Shown here one piece after another: positions 59,506 to 64,000 of a DNA stretch of 64,000 nucleotides (positions are counted from its first letter, which is position 1; each line of letters opens with the position of its first letter). The stretch spans positions 434,001 through 498,000 of the forward strand of contig CAVYJW010000006.1 in NCBI GenBank assembly GCA_963768945.1, written 5' to 3'. The DNA comes from RYN-230 sp963768945 (GTDB lineage: Bacteria; Actinomycetota; Actinomycetes; Streptosporangiales; Streptosporangiaceae). The position numbers were made by a program, and so were the translations under genes. The notes under the pieces were generated by a model. The model was not told the DNA's origin. It worked only from the letters and a program-made list of their open reading frames with translations, and made no database searches.

Positions 59506-61704
59506 TCATGCTTTACCCCTCCGCGCGGCGGGAATGACACCTCCCGGCGGGCGCTGCGGCGATGTGCCGTCCCGCCGGGGGACGTGCAGCACGAGGACGG
59601 TGACGTCGTCGTCCTGCTCGTAACCCGTGAGCATCCGGTCGACCAGGTACTCCAGCAGCCGGGCCGGGTCCTCGACCATCCCCGGCCGGGCCTGTGCCGC
59701 CACGGAGACCAGCTCGTCCAGGCCCGAGTCCAGGCCGCGCCGGCGGTTCTCCACCAGCCCGTCGGAGTAGAGCACCGCGGTGGTCCCGGGAGGCAGCCGG
59801 AACACGTACTGCTGCCGCGGGCAGGCCCAGCCCAGCGGCGTGCCCGCCTCGGTGGTGTCCAGCCGCGGCGGGGCGTCCCTGGACAGCAGCAGCGGGGGCA
59901 GGTGCCCGGCGTTGCCGGCCAGGCCCTCCCCGGTAACCGGGTCCACGACCAGGTACGCGACGGTCGTGACCTGCTCGTCCAGCTCAGTCGCGGTGAACAG
60001 CCGGTCCAGGCCTGCCAGCACCGCGGCGGGCCGCGGGTCGGTCAGGGCCAGGGCGCGCAGCGCGTTCCGGACCCGCCCCATCCCGGCCGCCGCGGTCAGC
60101 CCCTTGCCCATGACGTCCCCGGCGGCGACGGCAAGCCTGCCGTCGGGCAGCCGGAACGCGTCGTACCAGTCGCCGCCGATCTCCATGTTCCGGGTGACCG
60201 GCAGGTAGCGGGCCTCCAGGACGATGCCCGGGACGCTGGGCAGGCGGTCCGGCAGCAGGCTGCGCTGCAGGGTCTCCGCCGTCGTGTGCTCGCGCTCGAA
60301 CAGCGAGGCCCGCTCCAGGGCCAGCGCGCACTGCCCGGCCAGGGCCTCCAGGAAGACCCGTTCCTCCTCGGTGATCTGCCGCGGCTTGGTGAACGAGAAC
60401 CGCAGCGCCCCGAGCGGTGCGCCGGCCGCGAGCAGGGGCAGCCCGACCCAGGCCCGCTCATCGCTGTGCGCGAGGAACACATCGACGTCGGCGATCCCGT
60501 CGAAGTGCCGCCGCAGTGACTCGGGGTTCTCCACCAGCACCGGCCGCCGCGATGTGATGGCCAGGGTCATCACGCTCGGCGCGTCCAGCGGCATGTCACC
60601 GGCCGGGGCCCCGGGGACGTCCGGGAGCCCGAGCGGGTTGATCGTGTGCAACTGCAGCCGCTCCCGGTCCAGCAAGGCCACCGCCGACCGCTCGGCGCCG
60701 ATCGCCGAGCGCCCGACCTCAGTGATCACCTCGACGACCTGGAGCACGGTCAGGGCCTCGGCCAGCATGGACGTGGCCTGCTGCAGCCGGGCGGTGCGCA
60801 GCGCGGCGGCGGACAACTGCTCGGTCAGCCGGCCGCGCATCTCCTCGGCCTCGCGCTGGCCGGTGACGTCGGTGCTGGCCCCGACCCATTCGATGATCTT
60901 CCCGTCCCGCTCAATCGGGACGGCCCGCACGTCGTAATGCCGGTATGACCCGGTCTTGGTGCGCACCCGGTAACGGCTGTCGAATACTTTCCCGGCGCGG
61001 ACGCATTCCCGCCATTCCCGCTCCACCCGCTCACGGTCCTCCGGATGAATCGCGTCCAGCCAGCCATTGCCCAGGTACTCCTCCAGGGTCTGGCCCGTTA
61101 TCCAGCGCCACTCGGGCGAATCCTCGGCGATCTGGCCGGTCGGGGTGGTGACCCAGACGACCTGGGCGCCGGCCTTCACCAGCGAGCGGTACCGCTCCTC
61201 GCTGCGGCGGACCGCCTCCGCCGAGTTCGCCCGGTCGGTGACGTCCACGGCGATCAGCGCCACGCCGGCTATGTTCCCGTCCGGGTCGTGCGAGGGGAAC
61301 CAGGAGAACGCCCACTGCCGGCCCCCATCCCCGCCCGGCGCACTGTCACCCTGGCCGCCCGGCTGCTGGCCGCCGGCTGACTCGGGCGTGGCCGACTCGG
61401 CCTCGCTGACCGGCTGGTTCGACTCGAACAGCGGCTGGCCGTCCGCCAGCACGTGGCGCACGGCCGATTCGACCCGGGAGGCGAGCGTGCCCGGCCACAC
61501 CTGGGACGGCAGCAGGCCCAGGTGCGCTTCGAGGTCGAGCCCGTCGATCCTGGCCAGCGTCTGGTTGATCCGGCGGACGCGCAGGTCGGCCCCGAAGAAG
61601 GCAAAGCCGATGGGAGCCTCACGCAGCAGGGTGGCGAGCAGGGCCGAGTCAGAGATGTCCAACCCGGACACCCGGGGCTGCGGTACGGAGGTATCAGTGC
61701 TCAT
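59506..61704 (-). CDS. PAS-PAS-GAF-SpoIIE serine phosphatase
   Basis: 732 residues from ATG 61704. Domains: PAS (about 20-155, with a Gly/Gln-rich insert at 104-128), PAS (165-285, VKAGAQVVWVTTPTGQI and DAIHPEDR), a GAF domain (310-468), and PP2C/SpoIIE (485-708) with GGDWYDAF (511-518), GDVMGKG (530-536) and GNAGHLPP. No kinase or anti-sigma (RsbW) domain is fused. It would dephosphorylate an anti-anti-sigma partner in response to a cytoplasmic ligand or redox state. It is upstream of hrdB on the same strand, 303 bases away. The partner genes are not in the window. Confidence 0.88.
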   Translation of the reverse strand: MSTDTSVPQPRVSGLDISDSALLATLLREAPIGFAFFGADLRVRRINQTLARIDGLDLEAHLGLLPSQVWPGTLASRVESAVRHVLADGQPLFESNQPVSEAESATPESAGGQQPGGQGDSAPGGDGGRQWAFSWFPSHDPDGNIAGVALIAVDVTDRANSAEAVRRSEERYRSLVKAGAQVVWVTTPTGQIAEDSPEWRWITGQTLEEYLGNGWLDAIHPEDRERVEREWRECVRAGKVFDSRYRVRTKTGSYRHYDVRAVPIERDGKIIEWVGASTDVTGQREAEEMRGRLTEQLSAAALRTARLQQATSMLAEALTVLQVVEVITEVGRSAIGAERSAVALLDRERLQLHTINPLGLPDVPGAPAGDMPLDAPSVMTLAITSRRPVLVENPESLRRHFDGIADVDVFLAHSDERAWVGLPLLAAGAPLGALRFSFTKPRQITEEERVFLEALAGQCALALERASLFEREHTTAETLQRSLLPDRLPSVPGIVLEARYLPVTRNMEIGGDWYDAFRLPDGRLAVAAGDVMGKGLTAAAGMGRVRNALRALALTDPRPAAVLAGLDRLFTATELDEQVTTVAYLVVDPVTGEGLAGNAGHLPPLLLSRDAPPRLDTTEAGTPLGWACPRQQYVFRLPPGTTAVLYSDGLVENRRRGLDSGLDELVSVAAQARPGMVEDPARLLEYLVDRMLTGYEQDDDVTVLVLHVPRRDGTSPQRPPGGVIPAARRGKA

Positions 61705-62147
61705 CGCCGCACTCCAGTCCCGCTGCTCGAGCCATGCAACGGCTCCTTCCCGCTCACTGCGGACACAAGCAGGCTGCGGCAACGCCACGGCCGGTGAACG
61801 CACAAGCACGATGCCACGCCAAATGGGTACGGCCCCGTCCCGTTCCGAACACCCACAGTGGCCACGCAGGCGAGCTTCCCACATCCTAGGCGATATCGTG
61901 CCGCGCCGAGGGCATCATGCCGACCTCGTTCTTCCGGAAAGAGGTGACAGCGTGCCCGCCGTGCCCACCGGGTACCCCGTAATCTGGCTGCGGCTCCCGG
62001 GAATTGCATTGATCGTGAGATGCCTGATGCCCCGAATGTCCGGCGCCGGCGGCCCCGGATGCCCGTAATATCTGCCACAGGCGGAAACATGGCCACCATC
62101 CGGCGCGGACGTGGCACTGCGCCGCGAGAATCTGGAAAGCTGTCCAT
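61705..62147. other. Divergent spacer without a recognisable gene
   Basis: A 443-base region between the SpoIIE phosphatase (minus) and an unknown plus-strand gene. It is less GC-rich in 61975-62090 (TGCATTGATCGTGAGATG and CCCGTAATATCTG), where promoters may lie. No repeat, hairpin of note or supported ORF was found. Confidence 0.4.
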
Positions 62148-63896
62148 GTGAGCCCGCAAAGCCGACGACGAGAGCCCCCCGGCGGGCCGGGCCACCCTGG
62201 TCGAGGGAAGGGGACCCGCTCGGTGCTCCCCAGTACTGCTAGTGCCGGTGCCGCCCCACCGAACGCGCTGTTCGCCGAGATGCTCCGGGCTGCGCGTGAG
62301 CTGCTGGCGGTCCGCAGCCCGCTGGATGCCGAGCTGATGGTGAGCGAACTACTCGGCACCTGGTGGGGAGAACGGCCGCCGCGCAGCTCGCACGGCGATA
62401 TCGAGGAACTGGTCGGCGAGGGACTGGTCAGCTACGCGGCGAAGCAGCGCAGCCCGGCCTCTCTGGCCCTGCTGTCCGGTATCGCCTGCCTGGGCACGCC
62501 GCGGCAGGCCATGCAGGCGGAGACGGCCGCGCTGGCACTGATCGAGCACGGCGTGGTCCGCCCGCCGTGGGCCGAGTACGTGGGCGCAGTGACTGCGGGC
62601 GAGTGCTACGTCAACCCCGACGTGTTCGGCGACCGCGACGAGGTCGTCTGCGTGTACAGCTACGCCGGGGAAGACCCGCACGCCCTGGTCATGGTGGTGG
62701 ACTACAACGCGGGCGGGATGCTCCGCGACGGCTGGGTGACCTCCCAGGTCGACCGCCTGCTCGAGCGCTGCCGGGCGGCGAGCGCCGCCGGCGGCGGCCA
62801 GCTCCCGCGGGCTACGTTCAGCCAGGTGGAGGCCCCGCAGGCGCGGCGGCTGCTGGAGACGGCGCTGGCCGTGACCGAAGCCGGGCAGGGACCGTCTCCC
62901 AGCGAATCGTTCGCGTCCTACCACGCGTTCATCCGGGCCCGGATCCGGACGCTGCCGCCCGCCCGGCCAGGGTACGGTGCCCGCAACGGAACCGGCCGCC
63001 CCCTGACCGGCAGCGCCGCAGGGCCTGCACCGTGGAGCGCGATGTCTTCGGGCGCGGGCCCCTGGATCACCGGGCATGGGTCAGGCTGGGGCGCGGCCAC
63101 CACGCGGCGGCACGCCTGGACCCGGGATCGCCGGGCCATGCTGGTGGCCGGCTTCCTGGCCTCAGACGAGGCGGAGGACCTGTCCGACACCCGCGCGGCC
63201 AGCCGCTGCGCGGATCACATCATCGACTACGGCTGCGACCGTGACTTCGGGCGGCCGCTGCGGATGAGCCCGGCGAAGGTCGCCACGTTCCTGCTCGACT
63301 GGCTGCCGCGCAAGGTGCTGCTGCCGTCGGCCGAGCAGCACGCGATGCCGCACGTGCTGGCCGCCTGGGTGCGCTGGGCCGGGCGGCGCCAGGGGCTGGC
63401 CGCCGAGATGATCGCGGAGAGCCTGGATGCGGTCTTCGACTCGATGGGCACCTTCGCCCAGGTCTACCGGGATCCGACCTCGTTCGGCCTCGACGCGTCG
63501 CTGGTGTCCCGGCTGCTGCCGGACGATGACCTGGAGGCCCTGCCCCGCCGGGCGTTCGCGTTCCCGGTACTGCGCGGCATGTTCGGCGGCATCGACCTGG
63601 CGGGGCTGGATCCAGCCGCAGAGGCAGACCGGCGCACGCTGCTGGCCGCCGACCATAACGACGCGAACGGGCGGCCGAGCGGCCCGCGGCACATCGACCG
63701 GCACCTGGCGCTGGCGGAACGGCTGTGGCGGGGTGACCCGCCCGAGCTGTGGGAGGCCGCACAACGGCTGCTGGACCGGGGCGAGGACCGGCACGCGGTG
63801 CTGCACACGCTGATGTACGTCATCCGGGACAGCGGCGGCGACCAGGCCAGCCTGATCGCCGCGCTGCGTGACCTGCCGCCGGGCCCGCCGGACTGA
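62148..63896 (+). CDS. Conserved hypothetical protein, about 582 residues
   Basis: GTG 62148 with GGAAAG 8 bases upstream. A disordered Pro/Gly/Arg-rich start is followed by LFAEMLRAARELLAVRSPLDAELMVSELLGTWWG. A region around residues 105-190 resembles a structured domain (GIACLGTPRQAMQAETAALAL; VVCVYSYAGEDPHALVMVVDYNAGGML). After a low-complexity linker (about 270-310) comes a second helical part (FLLDWLPRKVLLP). It ends with TLMYVIRDSGGD. No membrane helix or catalytic motif I can name. It appears to be an intracellular protein found in actinomycetes; function unknown. Confidence 0.7.
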   Translation: MSPQSRRREPPGGPGHPGRGKGTRSVLPSTASAGAAPPNALFAEMLRAARELLAVRSPLDAELMVSELLGTWWGERPPRSSHGDIEELVGEGLVSYAAKQRSPASLALLSGIACLGTPRQAMQAETAALALIEHGVVRPPWAEYVGAVTAGECYVNPDVFGDRDEVVCVYSYAGEDPHALVMVVDYNAGGMLRDGWVTSQVDRLLERCRAASAAGGGQLPRATFSQVEAPQARRLLETALAVTEAGQGPSPSESFASYHAFIRARIRTLPPARPGYGARNGTGRPLTGSAAGPAPWSAMSSGAGPWITGHGSGWGAATTRRHAWTRDRRAMLVAGFLASDEAEDLSDTRAASRCADHIIDYGCDRDFGRPLRMSPAKVATFLLDWLPRKVLLPSAEQHAMPHVLAAWVRWAGRRQGLAAEMIAESLDAVFDSMGTFAQVYRDPTSFGLDASLVSRLLPDDDLEALPRRAFAFPVLRGMFGGIDLAGLDPAAEADRRTLLAADHNDANGRPSGPRHIDRHLALAERLWRGDPPELWEAAQRLLDRGEDRHAVLHTLMYVIRDSGGDQASLIAALRDLPPGPPD

Positions 63897-63911
63897 CCGG
63901 CTGAGCGCGGA

Positions 63912-64000
63912 TCAGCCGGCCTGGGGACCACCCAGCTCGCGGAAGGCGCCGCGCAGATCGGGCGCGGCCACTGTGGTGAGGTCGGCAGCGCTCGCGTCCT
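63912..64000 (-). CDS. Partial gene, C-terminal end only
   Basis: The minus strand is open from the window edge to a TGA at 63912-63914, ending LRGAFRELGGPQAG. It is 15 bases from the stop of the unknown plus-strand gene, convergent with it. Too short to identify. Confidence 0.45.
   Translation of the reverse strand, partial: DASAADLTTVAAPDLRGAFRELGGPQAG

Overview
The window is very GC-rich, densely coded bacterial DNA from a Gram-positive actinomycete. Evidence for this: an HrdB-type principal sigma factor; a cytochrome bcc-aa3 branch with a diheme QcrC, CtaF and CtaE; an actinobacterial PspA/PspAA/PspAB/HtpX cluster; a DUF7455 zinc protein between the parE and hrdB genes; ANTAR and SpoIIE-type signalling proteins; and many GTG/TTG starts. 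Gene order from the phosphofructokinase gene to the DUF3043 gene, and again around parC/parE/hrdB, follows the order I know from Streptomyces. Several sequences are too divergent for Streptomyces itself, so a neighbouring, perhaps soil-dwelling and acid-tolerant, lineage is my inference. No tRNA, rRNA, CRISPR array or intact insertion sequence was seen.

Layout. 1-8.6 kb: an integrase remnant, soxR with a divergent SoxR-box promoter driving an SDR and a QueA-like gene, then a HAMP-array hybrid histidine kinase divergent from an ANTAR/GAF/PAS/SpoIIE phosphatase. 8.6-26.7 kb: central metabolism and envelope lipids (phosphofructokinase with pyrophosphate-type residues, glycerol kinase, PAP2 phosphatase, PlsC-like acyltransferase, acyl-CoA ligase, PimB-like mannosyltransferase), a small SRPBCC/DUF5304 operon, and an NlpC/P60 hydrolase behind a c-di-AMP (ydaO-type) riboswitch. 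These are followed by a methyltransferase, a DEDDh exonuclease-like protein, a stand-alone AsnC ligand domain and trpD.

26.7-37.9 kb: the respiratory supercomplex genes, ctaE-qcrCAB on the plus strand and ctaCDF on the minus strand. They are separated by a strong terminator, an L,D-transpeptidase with a displaced N-terminus and a long perfect hairpin. A TusA-like gene and a CtaG-like assembly gene follow. 38-42.4 kb: two tandem secreted S53 (sedolisin) proteases. 42.5-47.9 kb: a PfkB-type kinase split by a frameshift at a GGCC repeat, erpA, then the psp cluster and DUF3043. 47.9-51.6 kb: an aldo/keto reductase, a repeat-rich spacer with the second copy of the long hairpin, a PfkB kinase and an SDR. 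51.6-64 kb: parC and parE in tail-to-tail orientation, hrdB, a second SpoIIE phosphatase and an unknown protein.

Systems that work together: SoxR with its SDR target; bcc-aa3 oxidase structural genes with CtaG; the envelope-stress Psp module; cell-wall hydrolysis under c-di-AMP control; and topoisomerase IV next to the housekeeping sigma factor. The most unusual signals are two intergenic hairpins 16 kb apart with 22-23 bp perfect arms and compensatory base changes, the abundance of short tandem repeats in spacers, and several lesions or substitutions in otherwise conserved genes.
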